From Acidimicrobiaceae bacterium (GTDB lineage Bacteria; Actinomycetota; Acidimicrobiia; Acidimicrobiales; RAAP-2), in assembly GCA_947455165.1 (NCBI GenBank), contig CANGMP010000006.1, forward strand, positions 1 to 43,918: DNA of 43,918 nucleotides, written 5' to 3'. The translations under genes and the position numbers were made by a program. Numbering within the stretch: position 1 is the first letter of the stretch; every line of letters starts with the position of its first letter. The notes below the pieces were generated by a model. The model did not search any database. It was not told the origin of the DNA and saw only the letters and a program-made list of their open reading frames with translations. Of this stretch, positions 24,479-33,818 are shown one piece after another.

Positions 24479-25572
24479 AGAGCCGATCGGTTGATTTTTC
24501 CGTTGGCCGTCCGGGGAATGACGGCCACCCGTTCGATGCTCTTGGGCTGAGCCCATCGGCCGACGTGTTCCTTGGCGACTGCGCGAAGTCGATCGAGAAT
24601 AGTCGCGTCGTCTTCATCGGTGACGACGCACGCCACGATTCGCTGACCCCACTCATCGTCATCTCGACCCACGACGGCCACGTCATTGACTCCTTCAACC
24701 TCGGTAAAGAGTCGTTCTAAGTCTTCGGGCCACACCTTTTCACCGCCGGTGTTTATGACGTAGCCCAGTCGTCCGTGAATTGAAACGACGCCGTCGTGCA
24801 GCGAAGCACCGTCGCCGGTGGGGAACCAATCGAGATAACCCTCGTGGGTGACGCTCGGCCGGTCGCTGTCGAGGTATCGACTAAAGAGCGTGGGACTCGC
24901 GATGAGCAGCTCGCCATCGAGAACGGCGACGCGCACACCCGGGAGCGGTGTACCGTCGTAGAGCACGCCCGATCCAGTCTCGGTCATGCCCCAGGTCGTC
25001 ACCACGTTGGATGCGACCGAGTTGGGCGCTGGTCCGCCACCGAGTAGGACGCATTCGTAGGCCGAGGTGTCGTAGCGGGCGAGCTGGGTTCGAACAACGG
25101 CGACGTGAGTGGCGCCGAACTCTGCGCCGTCAGCGACGTCATGATCAAAGAGGAGCTCGGCCGGCCCCAGTACACACCGAAGCAAGACGGCGAGCCCACC
25201 AATGTGGGTCGGTGGCAATGCGGCCAACCACGTCGGCTGACTCTCGCGGGCCAGTGCGGTACTTGTCAACGTGGCGCTCTGGCGAAGCGCCTCCCAGGTC
25301 AATACGGCAGCCTTCGGCGCTCCGGACGATCCCGATGTGAAAACGACGGCCCCATCGCCTTCGCGAAGCGTACGGCCATTCGCGAGTGGCGTGGGCGTCG
25401 CTTCGTCACTCCAAATGTGCGTGGGGCGCAGGGCGGCGAGCGCCTCGGTTCGGCGAAGGATGCTCTGGTTGGGGTCGAGTACGCAAAAGGCCCACTCGGC
25501 GTCGAGGCATCGGCGAATGGCTTGGACTAGAGGTTTACCGAGAGGCATCTCGAGAGCCACAAAGTTCGCCAT
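24475..25572 (-). CDS. menE: MenE, o-succinylbenzoate-CoA ligase
   Basis: MenE activates o-succinylbenzoate with ATP and CoA in menaquinone synthesis. The 365-residue adenylate-forming enzyme has the ATP loop FTSGSSGAPKAAVLTW, the TWGMTETGSG motif, and GDGASLHDGVVSIHGRLGYVINTGGEKV at the hinge. It ends with the catalytic lysine in ANGKINRSAL. It is short compared with general acyl-CoA ligases (about 500 residues), as is typical of actinobacterial MenE. The nearby menB, menA, menH and menD genes support the assignment. Its start is leaderless: TAGTCT ends six bases before ATG 25572. Confidence 0.9.
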   Translation of the reverse strand: MANFVALEMPLGKPLVQAIRRCLDAEWAFCVLDPNQSILRRTEALAALRPTHIWSDEATPTPLANGRTLREGDGAVVFTSGSSGAPKAAVLTWEALRQSATLTSTALARESQPTWLAALPPTHIGGLAVLLRCVLGPAELLFDHDVADGAEFGATHVAVVRTQLARYDTSAYECVLLGGGPAPNSVASNVVTTWGMTETGSGVLYDGTPLPGVRVAVLDGELLIASPTLFSRYLDSDRPSVTHEGYLDWFPTGDGASLHDGVVSIHGRLGYVINTGGEKVWPEDLERLFTEVEGVNDVAVVGRDDDEWGQRIVACVVTDEDDATILDRLRAVAKEHVGRWAQPKSIERVAVIPRTANGKINRSAL

Positions 25573-25584
25573 ACTGTGAGACTA
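25570..25584 (-). promoter_or_regulatory. Leaderless promoter of menE
   Basis: On the minus strand TAGTCT (25584-25579) ends six bases before ATG 25572. The divergent gene at 25619 starts only 46 bases away, so both promoters lie in the same short gap. Confidence 0.65.
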
Positions 25585-25618
25585 CGAGTTCTTGTGAGAA
25601 CACCAGTGAGGGGGCCCC

Positions 25619-26017
25619 GTGGCAACAGTGCGATACGAACGACGCATCAAGGCATCGCCTGACACGGTGTGGAACCTGGTGCGCGATCCGCGGTCGATCC
25701 CCGAGTGGTTTCCCGGCATCACCTCGTGCGACGTAGAGGGCAAGGTGCGAACTATTCACCTCGCGAACGGCATCTCGATGCCAGAGGAGATCATCATCAG
25801 CGACGACCTCCTACGACGATTCGCATATCGCGTGACCTCACCGCTCTATCGTTCGCACCTCGGCACCATTGACGTCATTGAGATTGGGCCGAAGGACTCG
25901 CTCTGTATTTACTCCACCACGGCGGAGCCCGACGTCCTGGCGCTCGTTATTGGTGGCGGATCGGCCGGCGCCTTGGATGAAATTCAGCGCCTGGCCGAAG
26001 AACAGGAAGGAAAGTAG
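25619..26017 (+). CDS. SRPBCC (START/Bet v1-like) family protein
   Basis: The 132-residue protein opens with VRYERRIKASPDTVWNLVRDPRSIPEWFPGI, the hallmark first strand and helix of polyketide cyclase or SRPBCC ligand-binding folds. It ends with a long C-terminal helix (GGGSAGALDEIQRLAEEQEG). The fold binds hydrophobic ligands in many settings, so no specific role can be read. It starts at GTG 25619 after a GAGGGGG ribosome site. The sulfatase ATG follows its stop by two bases, so the two are cotranscribed. It lies between menE and menB. Confidence 0.8.
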   Translation: MATVRYERRIKASPDTVWNLVRDPRSIPEWFPGITSCDVEGKVRTIHLANGISMPEEIIISDDLLRRFAYRVTSPLYRSHLGTIDVIEIGPKDSLCIYSTTAEPDVLALVIGGGSAGALDEIQRLAEEQEGK

Positions 26018-26019
26018 TC

Positions 26020-27594
26020 ATGGGTCGCAAAATCCTCTTCATCACAACAGACCAACAGCGTTTCGACACCATCGGCGTCAACGGCGGCGTGTACTCGCGC
26101 ACCCCGGTCGTCGACAAGTTGGCCAACGACGGAATTCGCTACACCCGCGCCCAGCCGGCGTCGGTGGTCTGCATGCCATCGCGTTCTTCGATGCTCACGG
26201 GTCAGTTCCCAACCCGGCACGGGGCCTGGATGAATGGCGTGCCACTGCGCGTCGATGCCCCCAGTGTCGCCGCCGCCCTCCACGATGAGGGATACAAGAC
26301 GTCGATTATTGGAAAGGCCCACTTCGAACCATTCCTCGACGTCTTTGGTCGCTTTACGGAGAACTCACTCTCGTCACTGGGCGTACCGACGGTGGAGCAG
26401 CCCTGGTACGACGGACGTCGCGGCGTGCACCGTGGCTTTGACCACCTGGAGATGGCCACCCACGGAGCGGCCGGCATGCTCCACTACGCCCGCTGGATTT
26501 CTCAGAACCATCCCGAGATGCTCGGCGCGTTCTACCAAGTCCTCGACGGCGATCTCAATGTGAACGCCCTCGGTGGCGGCGACACCGATGCACCGCAGGT
26601 CAAGCACAACCCCATTCCTAAGGAGTGGTACCACACTGACTGGGTGGCCGATCGCACGATTGCTTGGCTGGATTCACTCGAGGCCGACGCCGACTGGTTC
26701 TGCTGGATGAGCTTTCCTGACCCCCACCACCCTTGGGACCCGCCACAGTCCGAGCTCGGTCGAGTTAACTGGCGCGACGTTGACCTGCCGGCTGGGTACG
26801 AGCCGGACCGCGAAAAGCGCGAAACCCTCCTTGATCAAAAGGCCCGCCACTGGCGCATGTGGTACGACGGTGAGCTGGTTTCGAACTACGAAGCGCCGGC
26901 CAAGTGGGTGCCGGCGACGTTGACGGCCGATCAGATTCGCGAGGTCAACGCCCTCAACGCCATCGAGATTGAACTCATCGACGAAGCCATCGGAAGAGTG
27001 CTCAAGACCATCGAGGCCCGTGGTTGGGATGACGACGTCGACATCATCTTTACGACTGACCACGGTGAGTTTCAGGGCGATTTTGGCCTGCTCTTCAAGG
27101 GGCCTTACCACGTCGACTCCCTCATGCGCCTGCCACTGATTTGGCGACCGGCACCCTCGAGTGGTGTGACGCCGGCCGTGGTTGACGCACCGGTGAGCCT
27201 CGTCTCGCTGGCCGCTACCTTCATGTCAGTGGCTGGCGCTGCGCAGCCCGAATGGGCCGAAGCGCCCGCGCTGCCCGTCTCGAATGAAGACGCCGCGGCT
27301 CGAAAGTTTGACGCAACCGTAACCGAATGGGACTCGGCACTCTTTGGTGTTGACGTCCATGTTCGCTCGGTCGTTACAGACCAGTGGCTCTTTACCCGGT
27401 ACGGCGAGGGCTATGCCCACGACGGCACCGAGGGTGAGCTCTACAGCCTTGGTGATGACCCGCTCCAGCGCGTGAATCGCTTCGCCGACCCCTCGCTGGC
27501 CGCTGTTCGCGAAGAACTCCAGGCGCGCCTTGACACCCACGAAGCACGTCCTGGTGTTGGCGAAAATGACGGAGTCTTGGTCGCACCGGTTTGA
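26020..27594 (+). CDS. Type I sulfatase (FGly-dependent, alkaline phosphatase superfamily)
   Basis: The 524-residue protein starts with the metal-binding [12 protein letters not shown] (Asp11 follows the usual DDQ position). It carries the sulfatase signature [11 protein letters not shown], with Cys51 as the residue converted to formylglycine (C-x-P-x-R). Other landmarks are [17 protein letters not shown] and [18 protein letters not shown], with the Asp-His of the metal site. No signal peptide is visible, so it is predicted cytoplasmic. Activity needs a formylglycine-generating enzyme, not in the window. Family members include sulfatases and phosphonate monoester hydrolases; the substrate is unknown. 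A strong GGAAGG ribosome site precedes ATG 26020. Confidence 0.9.
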   Translation: MGRKILFITTDQQRFDTIGVNGGVYSRTPVVDKLANDGIRYTRAQPASVVCMPSRSSMLTGQFPTRHGAWMNGVPLRVDAPSVAAALHDEGYKTSIIGKAHFEPFLDVFGRFTENSLSSLGVPTVEQPWYDGRRGVHRGFDHLEMATHGAAGMLHYARWISQNHPEMLGAFYQVLDGDLNVNALGGGDTDAPQVKHNPIPKEWYHTDWVADRTIAWLDSLEADADWFCWMSFPDPHHPWDPPQSELGRVNWRDVDLPAGYEPDREKRETLLDQKARHWRMWYDGELVSNYEAPAKWVPATLTADQIREVNALNAIEIELIDEAIGRVLKTIEARGWDDDVDIIFTTDHGEFQGDFGLLFKGPYHVDSLMRLPLIWRPAPSSGVTPAVVDAPVSLVSLAATFMSVAGAAQPEWAEAPALPVSNEDAAARKFDATVTEWDSALFGVDVHVRSVVTDQWLFTRYGEGYAHDGTEGELYSLGDDPLQRVNRFADPSLAAVREELQARLDTHEARPGVGENDGVLVAPV

Positions 27595-27607
27595 GTCGCC
27601 GCGCCGG

Positions 27608-27623
27608 TAGCGTGGCGCCCATG
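27608..27623 (+). promoter_or_regulatory. Near-leaderless promoter of menB
   Basis: TAGCGT at 27608-27613 ends seven bases before ATG 27621, predicting an mRNA that begins at or within a base of the start codon. Confidence 0.5.
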
Positions 27624-28514
27624 GAAGAAACCGTCATCAAGGGCTCGCCAGTCGACCCCGTAGAAGCTTTTCGTTCAGTCGATCTCCCCGCGTGGAACCG
27701 AATCGGGGAGTACGAAGACATCTTCTACGACGTGGCCGAAGGCATCGCCAAGATCACGATTAACCGACCCGAACGTCGTAACGCGTTTCGCCCTCAGACC
27801 CTCTTTGAACTCTCGGACGCCTTTGAGCGCGCCCGCGACGACATCTCGGTCGGCGCCATCATCCTGACCGGCGCCGGTCCGGACGCCTTCTGCTCCGGCG
27901 GTGACCAAAAAATCCGTGGCAACGATGGGTACATCGGTGACGACGAAGTGGCTCGCCATGGCGTGGGCCGACTGAACGTCTTGGACCTCCAGGTTCAGAT
28001 TCGTCGCCTGCCTAAGCCGGTCATTGCCAGCATCGCCGGGTACGCCATTGGCGGTGGCCACATCCTGCACTTGGTGTGTGATCTTTCGATCGCGGCCGAC
28101 AACGCCCGCTTTGGTCAGACCGGCCCGATGGTCGGATCTTTCGACGGCGGCTACGGCTCCTCGCTCTTGGCCCGCACTATCGGTCTTAAGCGCGCCAAGG
28201 AAGTCTGGTTCCTCTGCCGCCAGTACGACGCCGCCACCGCGTATGACTGGGGTCTGGTGAATGCCGTGGTGCCCCTGGCTGACCTCGAGCGCGAGACGGT
28301 GGCCTGGTGCCGCCAGATGCTCCAGCTCTCACCAATTGCGCTGCGCATGCTGAAGGCCGGATTCAACGCGGCCGACGACGGCCTCGCCGGCGTTCAGCAG
28401 TTGGCCGGTGACGCCACCATGCTCTTTTACATGTCCGAAGAAGGACAAGAGGGCCGAAACGCCTTCGTCGAGCACCGTCGTCCCGACTTCTCACGTTTCC
28501 CGAAGCGCCCGTGA
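27621..28514 (+). CDS. menB: MenB, 1,4-dihydroxy-2-naphthoyl-CoA synthase
   Basis: MenB closes the naphthoquinone ring from o-succinylbenzoyl-CoA. The 297-residue crotonase-fold protein has [24 protein letters not shown] (oxyanion hole), [24 protein letters not shown], and [10 protein letters not shown] with the MenB-specific Asp. The C-terminal [21 protein letters not shown] is also diagnostic of MenB rather than other crotonases. ATG 27621 is preferred to the upstream TTG 27591 because the promoter hexamer lies just before it. Its stop overlaps the menA GTG (GTGA at 28511-28514). Confidence 0.95.
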   Translation: MEETVIKGSPVDPVEAFRSVDLPAWNRIGEYEDIFYDVAEGIAKITINRPERRNAFRPQTLFELSDAFERARDDISVGAIILTGAGPDAFCSGGDQKIRGNDGYIGDDEVARHGVGRLNVLDLQVQIRRLPKPVIASIAGYAIGGGHILHLVCDLSIAADNARFGQTGPMVGSFDGGYGSSLLARTIGLKRAKEVWFLCRQYDAATAYDWGLVNAVVPLADLERETVAWCRQMLQLSPIALRMLKAGFNAADDGLAGVQQLAGDATMLFYMSEEGQEGRNAFVEHRRPDFSRFPKRP

Positions 28515-29374
28515 CGCCTGCGCCCGGCCCGATTCGCCGGTGGGTGCTGGCCGCCCGCCTGCGTACGTTGCCGGCGGCCATCGTGCCGGTCGTCCTCGGC
28601 GCCTTGTCGGTTCGGCCTCAGAGGCTCAACTGGTCATCGACGCTCGGCGCGGCCTTTGTCGCCTTGGCGTTGCAGATTGGCACGAACTTTGCCAACGACT
28701 ACTCCGACGGCATAAAGGGCACGGATGAAAATCGCGTGGGGCCGTTTCGCCTGACCGCATCTGGCCTCGTCCACCAAAAGCTGGTCCGCACCATGGCCTT
28801 TACCTGGTTTGGGTTGGCCGGCCTCGTCGGCCTGAGTGTTGCGGCCACGACGAGTTGGTGGCTAGTACCAATCGGCGTGAGCGCCGTCTTGGCTGGATGG
28901 TTCTATACCGGAGGGCCACGCCCCTACGGTTATTACGGCTTTGGCGAACTGTTCGTCATGATCTACTTCGGTTTTGTCGCCACCGTGGGTACGGCCTTCG
29001 TCCAGCACGGCCACATTTCCACGCGAGCGTGGTGGCTTGGCTTGCTGAGCGGCTCCATGGCCTGCGCACTGTTGGAGGCGAACAATCTCCGCGACGTGGC
29101 CGGTGATGTAGAGGCCGGCAAGCGAACACTGGCGGCTCGACTCGGACGCCATCGTGCGTCGTGGCTGTACGTGGCCTGCGTGCTCGGAGTGGCTATCGGG
29201 GCTGGTGGTGCCGTGCGCTTCGCGTTCTTGATTGCGGTTCTCTACTTCATACCGCTGCATCGATTCGTCTTTACGGACTTTCAGGGTCGCGCCTTGCTGC
29301 CGCTCCTCAAGATCTCGTCGCACATTCAGCTGACTATCGGTGGTCTCATGACCATCTTGTTGCTACTTAGCTAA
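28511..29374 (+). CDS. menA: MenA, 1,4-dihydroxy-2-naphthoate polyprenyltransferase
   Basis: MenA is a membrane UbiA-family prenyltransferase that attaches the isoprenoid tail to dihydroxynaphthoate. The 287-residue protein has about eight hydrophobic helices and the first Asp-rich motif [14 protein letters not shown]. The second is [22 protein letters not shown]. Both bind Mg2+ and prenyl diphosphate in the family. It starts at GTG 28511, overlapping the menB stop by 4 bases, so it is coupled to menB. Its 3' end overlaps the convergent menH gene by 12 bases. Confidence 0.94.
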   Translation: MTPAPGPIRRWVLAARLRTLPAAIVPVVLGALSVRPQRLNWSSTLGAAFVALALQIGTNFANDYSDGIKGTDENRVGPFRLTASGLVHQKLVRTMAFTWFGLAGLVGLSVAATTSWWLVPIGVSAVLAGWFYTGGPRPYGYYGFGELFVMIYFGFVATVGTAFVQHGHISTRAWWLGLLSGSMACALLEANNLRDVAGDVEAGKRTLAARLGRHRASWLYVACVLGVAIGAGGAVRFAFLIAVLYFIPLHRFVFTDFQGRALLPLLKISSHIQLTIGGLMTILLLLS

Positions 29375-30112
29375 GAACTCGTTCACCACTGCCGCCACGG
29401 CATCGGGTTGTTCGAGGTGCGCGGCGTGACCGGCGTCGGGAATGAGCGCCACGGTGGCGTCTGGTAGCGAGAGGGCCATGTCGATCGCCTCCCCAGCGAA
29501 CTTCTCGTCGAGCGCACCAGCAATGAGCAGGACGGGCATGGTCAAGCGTTCCATGTCCTCCCCGAGGAACCGTTGCGTCCCAGTGCCACAAAGACGAAGG
29601 GAACTGGCGAGGCCGGTGGCGTCGCGAGAGCGTCGAGCGCGTTCGTTTGGATCGTGAGGGAGTGTGGCAAAGAGCGGGCCAGCCAGCCACTCATCGAGAA
29701 AGGCTTCAACACCCACCGTCGCGATTCTATCAGCCCGTAGTTCGTCTTCTTCTCGGCGTTGACGCTGTTGGCTCGGCGAGGCAATGCCTCGAGTGGCGCC
29801 TAAGAGAACGAGCTTATTGATGCGATATGGGAACGCAAGGGCCACGTGGAGGGCTACCCGTCCGCCCATCGAATAGCCGCCGAGCACAATCTGCTCTACG
29901 GGTAGAGAATCGGCGACTAGTGATGCAGTCTCCACTAAGTCGGCCTGCACGTCGGCAGCCTCGCCGTGACCCGGAAGGTCCATGCTCAGCACTTCATGAC
30001 TTCCTGCAACAATGGAGAGGAAGTTCTGGGCTGAATGACGAGTCTGGGTGAAGCCGTGGAGCCACACGAACGGTTCACCCTGGCCCTGGCGTTCGACAGG
30101 CAAGGAAGGCAT
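29363..30112 (-). CDS. menH: MenH-like alpha/beta hydrolase (SHCHC synthase candidate)
   Basis: The 249-residue alpha/beta hydrolase has FVWLHGFTQT (oxyanion region), the nucleophile elbow GGYSMGGRVALH, and GHAAHLEQPD with the catalytic His. The acid residue lies in AGALDEKF. The GYSMGGR elbow and the WLAGPLFATLP segment are typical of MenH, which eliminates pyruvate from the MenD product. The position head-to-head with menD supports this. General hydrolases share the fold, so confidence in MenH specifically is moderate. On the minus strand TACGCT (30126-30121) lies eight bases before ATG 30112. Confidence 0.75.
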   Translation of the reverse strand: MPSLPVERQGQGEPFVWLHGFTQTRHSAQNFLSIVAGSHEVLSMDLPGHGEAADVQADLVETASLVADSLPVEQIVLGGYSMGGRVALHVALAFPYRINKLVLLGATRGIASPSQQRQRREEDELRADRIATVGVEAFLDEWLAGPLFATLPHDPNERARRSRDATGLASSLRLCGTGTQRFLGEDMERLTMPVLLIAGALDEKFAGEAIDMALSLPDATVALIPDAGHAAHLEQPDAVAAVVNEFLAK

Positions 30113-30117
30113 TAGTG

Positions 30118-31776
30118 ATGAGCGTACCGAACCCCAGCGATGTGCAGGCGACCTACGTCGCCACGCTCGTCGATGAGTGGATTCGCTGCGGTCTGAGCGA
30201 CGTCGTAATCTGCCCCGGTTCCCGGTCGACGCCGATGACCCTCGAGTTGGCCCGTCGAAAGGAGTTGCGCATCTCGGTCCGTCTCGATGAGCGCGGAGCC
30301 GCCTTTTACGCCCTCGGGCGTTCTCTGGAGACCACTCGGCCGGCCCTGATCATCGTTACGAGCGGCACCGCGGCAGCGGAACTGCACGCGGCCGTGGCCG
30401 AGGCCGACCAGGCCTATGTCCCATTGCTCGTCGTCACGGCCGATCGCCCACCCGAACTCCACGGCGTCGGCGCACCGCAGACGATTCCCCAGCACGATCT
30501 CTTTGGGCCCATGGTGCGACTGGCGGCCGACCCCGGCGTCGCTACCGAGTCGGCCGCGGGCACATGGCGCTCGCTCGCCAGCGACCTGTGGCACGCCGCC
30601 ATCGGGACGTTGGCACCCGCTGGACCCGTCCATCTCAATGCGGCCTTTATCGAGCCACTTCTCGGCCAACCGTGCACACTGGAGGCAACGGCCACGCTGC
30701 CGATCGATCGATCTCTGCCCGCAAGTATTGAGGTAACCCCGGACGTGGCTGGTCTGCGGGTACTGGCCATTTTTGGTCCAGGGGCCCAGCGTCGTGACTT
30801 CGAACGGGCACGGGCCATGAACTGGGCCGTGCTGGGTGACGCCACGGCCACCAACACGATTTCGTACTTCGACGGTCTCTTGCGCAACGACGACTTTGCC
30901 AAACTCGTCCGACCCGATGTGGTGGTGAGGCTGGGTGGCCTCGTGGCCAGCAAGACGCTGGCGTCACGAATTCGTGAGTGGCATGTTCCAGTCATTGGCC
31001 TCGCGCTCAGCCGCCCCGTTGCCGATCCAGATCGCGTGGTTACGGCCACGTTGCGAGGCACCGATCTCGTCGTCTCGCCGGTTGGACAGGCCGACGCCAC
31101 GTACTGCGACATTTGGCTCACGGCCGCTCGTCGGGCCGAGGAGAACTTTGCCGGCCTCGCCCTGTCATCTTCGAAGTTGACCGAAGCAGTCATTGCGCGA
31201 GAAGTTGTCCGCGAGACCAATGAGTACGATCGGCCGCTCGTGCTGGGTAGCTCGATGCCGATTCGAGAAGTGGAGTGGTTTACTCCCGCCCGCAAGGGAC
31301 ACGTCTTTTCTAACCGCGGTGCTAATGGCATCGATGGCGTGACCTCGACTGTCTTTGGTATTGGTGCAGTGCGCGGCGCGGTTGGACTTATCGGGGATCT
31401 CACCTTCCTTCACGACGCGTCGGCCCTCGTTGATCCACCGCAGGCGCCGGTTGCTGTTGTCGTGGTGGCTAACGATGGAGGTCACATCTTTGACTTCCTC
31501 CCACAAAAGGCCGCTCTCGCCACGGACGAGTTTGCCGAACTCTTTACGACGCCCCGAACACCCCGGCCGAGCGACGTGGCCCGAGGATTCGGATTGAAGG
31601 CCGTCGTGGTGGAAACAGTCGGTGAGCTGCGTGCGGCACTACGTGACAGTGCCAACCAGGCTGACGTCACCGTGATTGAGGCCGTGCCGAGCGCTCCGGT
31701 GACCAACGTGGAGTTTCACGCCTGGCTCGAACGTTCGCTCTCGCGTATCGCTAATGAAACGGTGCAGAGCCAGTGA
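30118..31776 (+). CDS. menD: MenD, SEPHCHC synthase
   Basis: MenD is a thiamine diphosphate enzyme that condenses isochorismate with 2-oxoglutarate. The 552-residue protein has VICPGSRSTPMTLELARR near residues 28-45, RLDERGAAFYALG, TSGTAAAELHAAVAEA and a TPP motif GDLTFLHDASAL with VVANDGGHIFDFLPQ. I prefer ATG 30118, eight bases after AAGGAAGG (30102-30109). The in-frame GTG 30115 is an alternative. Only 5 bases separate it from the divergent menH start, so its ribosome site lies inside menH antisense sequence. Its stop overlaps the ccdA GTG. Confidence 0.94.
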   Translation: MSVPNPSDVQATYVATLVDEWIRCGLSDVVICPGSRSTPMTLELARRKELRISVRLDERGAAFYALGRSLETTRPALIIVTSGTAAAELHAAVAEADQAYVPLLVVTADRPPELHGVGAPQTIPQHDLFGPMVRLAADPGVATESAAGTWRSLASDLWHAAIGTLAPAGPVHLNAAFIEPLLGQPCTLEATATLPIDRSLPASIEVTPDVAGLRVLAIFGPGAQRRDFERARAMNWAVLGDATATNTISYFDGLLRNDDFAKLVRPDVVVRLGGLVASKTLASRIREWHVPVIGLALSRPVADPDRVVTATLRGTDLVVSPVGQADATYCDIWLTAARRAEENFAGLALSSSKLTEAVIAREVVRETNEYDRPLVLGSSMPIREVEWFTPARKGHVFSNRGANGIDGVTSTVFGIGAVRGAVGLIGDLTFLHDASALVDPPQAPVAVVVVANDGGHIFDFLPQKAALATDEFAELFTTPRTPRPSDVARGFGLKAVVVETVGELRAALRDSANQADVTVIEAVPSAPVTNVEFHAWLERSLSRIANETVQSQ

Positions 31777-32513
31777 TTGGCCTGGCGAGCAGCTTCTTTG
31801 CGGCTGCGCCGGTGGCCTTTGCGGCCGGACTCATTTCCTTCCTTTCGCCCTGCGTCTTGCCGCTCTTACCGGGCTACTTGGGCTTTCTCGGTGGTGTGCT
31901 CGGTCAAGAAAGTGGCCACCGTCACCGCGGGCGAGCGGTACTCGGCTCGCTGTTCTTCGTGCTCGGCTTTTCAGTTTTCTTTCTGACACTCGGCTATCTC
32001 TTCGGGGGCTTTGGTCACCTCTTGCGCTCTCATCACCGCATCCTCGAGCTGGTCTTTGGGTCGGTGACGATTGCGATGGGTCTCATGTTTTCCGGAGTTG
32101 TGCCGATGCGTTGGCTCCAGCGCGAACGACGCAGCCACTTTCTCCCTCGCGCCACGCTCCTCGGTGCCTTTTTGCTCGGCCTCCTGTTCGCCCTTGGTTG
32201 GACGCCCTGTATCGGCCCGACGCTGGCGGCCATCATGGGTCTCGCGGCAACCGACACTTCCACAACGGCGTGGCGTGGCACCGGCCTGGCGCTCGTCTAC
32301 TGCCTCGGACTCGGGATACCGTTTGTCGTCGCGGCCATGGCCAGTGAGTGGGCACTCAGCGTCTCTTCAGCGCTGCGTCGCCGAGCTCGAGCAATTGGAC
32401 TGGTCGGGGGAGTCTTTCTCATCTTGCTCGGTCTCCTTCAGGTTCTGGGCTGGTGGCCGACGGTTATTCATTGGGTCCAAGATCTCCTGCCCACCACGTC
32501 GCTTCCGCTCTAA
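31773..32513 (+). CDS. ccdA: CcdA-type membrane thiol transporter
   Basis: CcdA carries electrons from cytoplasmic thioredoxin across the membrane for cytochrome c maturation or other envelope thiol chemistry. The 246-residue protein has six to seven hydrophobic helices and the two conserved redox cysteines in LSPCVLPLLPGY (Cys27) and LGWTPCIGPTL (Cys146). It starts with GTG 31773, overlapping the menD stop by 4 bases (GTGA), so it is cotranscribed with menD. The pairing with menaquinone genes fits a role in respiratory-chain assembly. No cytochrome c or Res genes are visible next to it. Confidence 0.92.
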   Translation: MIGLASSFFAAAPVAFAAGLISFLSPCVLPLLPGYLGFLGGVLGQESGHRHRGRAVLGSLFFVLGFSVFFLTLGYLFGGFGHLLRSHHRILELVFGSVTIAMGLMFSGVVPMRWLQRERRSHFLPRATLLGAFLLGLLFALGWTPCIGPTLAAIMGLAATDTSTTAWRGTGLALVYCLGLGIPFVVAAMASEWALSVSSALRRRARAIGLVGGVFLILLGLLQVLGWWPTVIHWVQDLLPTTSLPL

Positions 32514-32531
32514 GGCGACAAGTCGGTCTTC

Positions 32532-32546
32532 TACACTTGACCTATG
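32532..32546 (+). promoter_or_regulatory. Leaderless promoter of tyrS
   Basis: TACACT at 32532-32537 ends six bases before ATG 32544. No T-box or other leader is possible in this short gap. Confidence 0.65.
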
Positions 32547-33818
32547 GGAGTTCGTGAAGACTGGTTGTTTCGAGGAATTCTTCACCAGTTCACGGATGAA
32601 TCGATATTTGATCGTCTCGATGCCGGCACGGTTACCTACTACGTAGGGTTCGACCCAACGGCCAAGTCACTCCATCTCGGCAATCTGCTGCAGTTGACCA
32701 ACATGCGTCGCCTTCAATTGGCCGGGAATCGTCCGATTGCGCTGGCCGGCGGGGGAACGGGACTCATTGGCGACCCCAGTCACAAGGCCACGGAGCGTCA
32801 GCTCTTAACAATGGATGTTCTCCAGGAGAACGTGGCCGGTATACGTTCGCAGCTGGAGAAGTTCCTTGATTTCTCGCCTTCGGCCGGCAAGAGCCAGGCG
32901 TTGCTCTTGAACAATGCTGATTGGCTTACGACGATTACGTTGACTGACTTTCTTCGCGATACCGGTAAGCACTTCACGGTTAATCAGATGATTGCCAAGG
33001 ACTCGGTCAAGAGCCGTCTCGATCGCCCCGATGTCGGCATTTCTTACACCGAGTTCACGTACATGCTCTTGCAGGCGTACGACTTTTTGCACCTCTACCA
33101 AACCCATGACTGCACGTTGCAGCTCGGTGGTTCGGACCAGTGGGGCAACATCACCATGGGCGCCGAACTGGTGCGCAAGGTGGCCAGTGGTAATGCCGCG
33201 GGACTGACCTCGCCTTTGCTCGTGAAGTCCGATGGGACCAAGTTCGGCAAGTCCGAGAGTGGGGCCATCTACCTCGACCCTGAGATGACGTCGCCCTTCG
33301 CAATGCACCAGTTCCTCTTGAATACTGAGGATGACCTGGTGATCAGCCTTCTCAAGTCGTTTTCGTTTCTCTCCCACGATGAGATCAACGAACTAGCCAC
33401 CTCCACGTCTGAGCGCCCTCAGGAGCGTCAGGCCCAGCGACGGTTGGCCAATGAAGTGGTCGCGTTTGCTCACGGCAGGGACGTGGCCGAAGCAACTGAA
33501 AAGGCCGGTCGAGCGCTGTTCTCGGAGACGATTCGCGATCTGGATGAGGCGACGCTCGTTCAGGTGCTCGCCGACGCTCCGACCTCTTCGATGGGCCGTG
33601 ATGAACTTCGCGAAGGTATCGAGATCGTGGACCTTCTCGTTCGATGCTCGTTGGCCGCTTCTCGAGGCGAAGCACGTCGTTTCGTTGATCAGGGCGGTGT
33701 CTACATCAACAACGCCAAGTTCACTGATGAACGAGTTGATCTCTCGAGCGCCCTGCACGACCGCTACGTCGTCGTGCGACGTGGTCGCCGCCAAACGCAC
33801 CTGCTTGTGCTGTCGTGA
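32544..33818 (+). CDS. tyrS: TyrS, tyrosyl-tRNA synthetase
   Basis: This is a class I synthetase of 424 residues. The HIGH-equivalent motif is HLGN at 44-47, the substrate-binding region is GGSDQWGNITMG, and the KMSKS-equivalent is KFGKS at 233-237. YVGFDPTAKSLH at the start is characteristic of TyrRS. A C-terminal S4-like RNA-binding domain covers about 355-424. The stop overlaps the downstream lipoprotein GTG by 4 bases, so the two are coupled. Confidence 0.97.
   Translation: MGVREDWLFRGILHQFTDESIFDRLDAGTVTYYVGFDPTAKSLHLGNLLQLTNMRRLQLAGNRPIALAGGGTGLIGDPSHKATERQLLTMDVLQENVAGIRSQLEKFLDFSPSAGKSQALLLNNADWLTTITLTDFLRDTGKHFTVNQMIAKDSVKSRLDRPDVGISYTEFTYMLLQAYDFLHLYQTHDCTLQLGGSDQWGNITMGAELVRKVASGNAAGLTSPLLVKSDGTKFGKSESGAIYLDPEMTSPFAMHQFLLNTEDDLVISLLKSFSFLSHDEINELATSTSERPQERQAQRRLANEVVAFAHGRDVAEATEKAGRALFSETIRDLDEATLVQVLADAPTSSMGRDELREGIEIVDLLVRCSLAASRGEARRFVDQGGVYINNAKFTDERVDLSSALHDRYVVVRRGRRQTHLLVLS

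Noticed and set aside
25588-25601. Short inverted repeat GTTCT-TGTG-AGAAC and nearby GGGGCCCC
   Set aside because: Five-base arms are too common by chance; the site has no clear place relative to the menE hexamer or the 25619 start.
30414-31403. Minus-strand open frame of 329 codons
   Set aside because: It is antisense to menD, which has full family motifs. The frame is Ser/Arg/Thr-rich shadow sequence.
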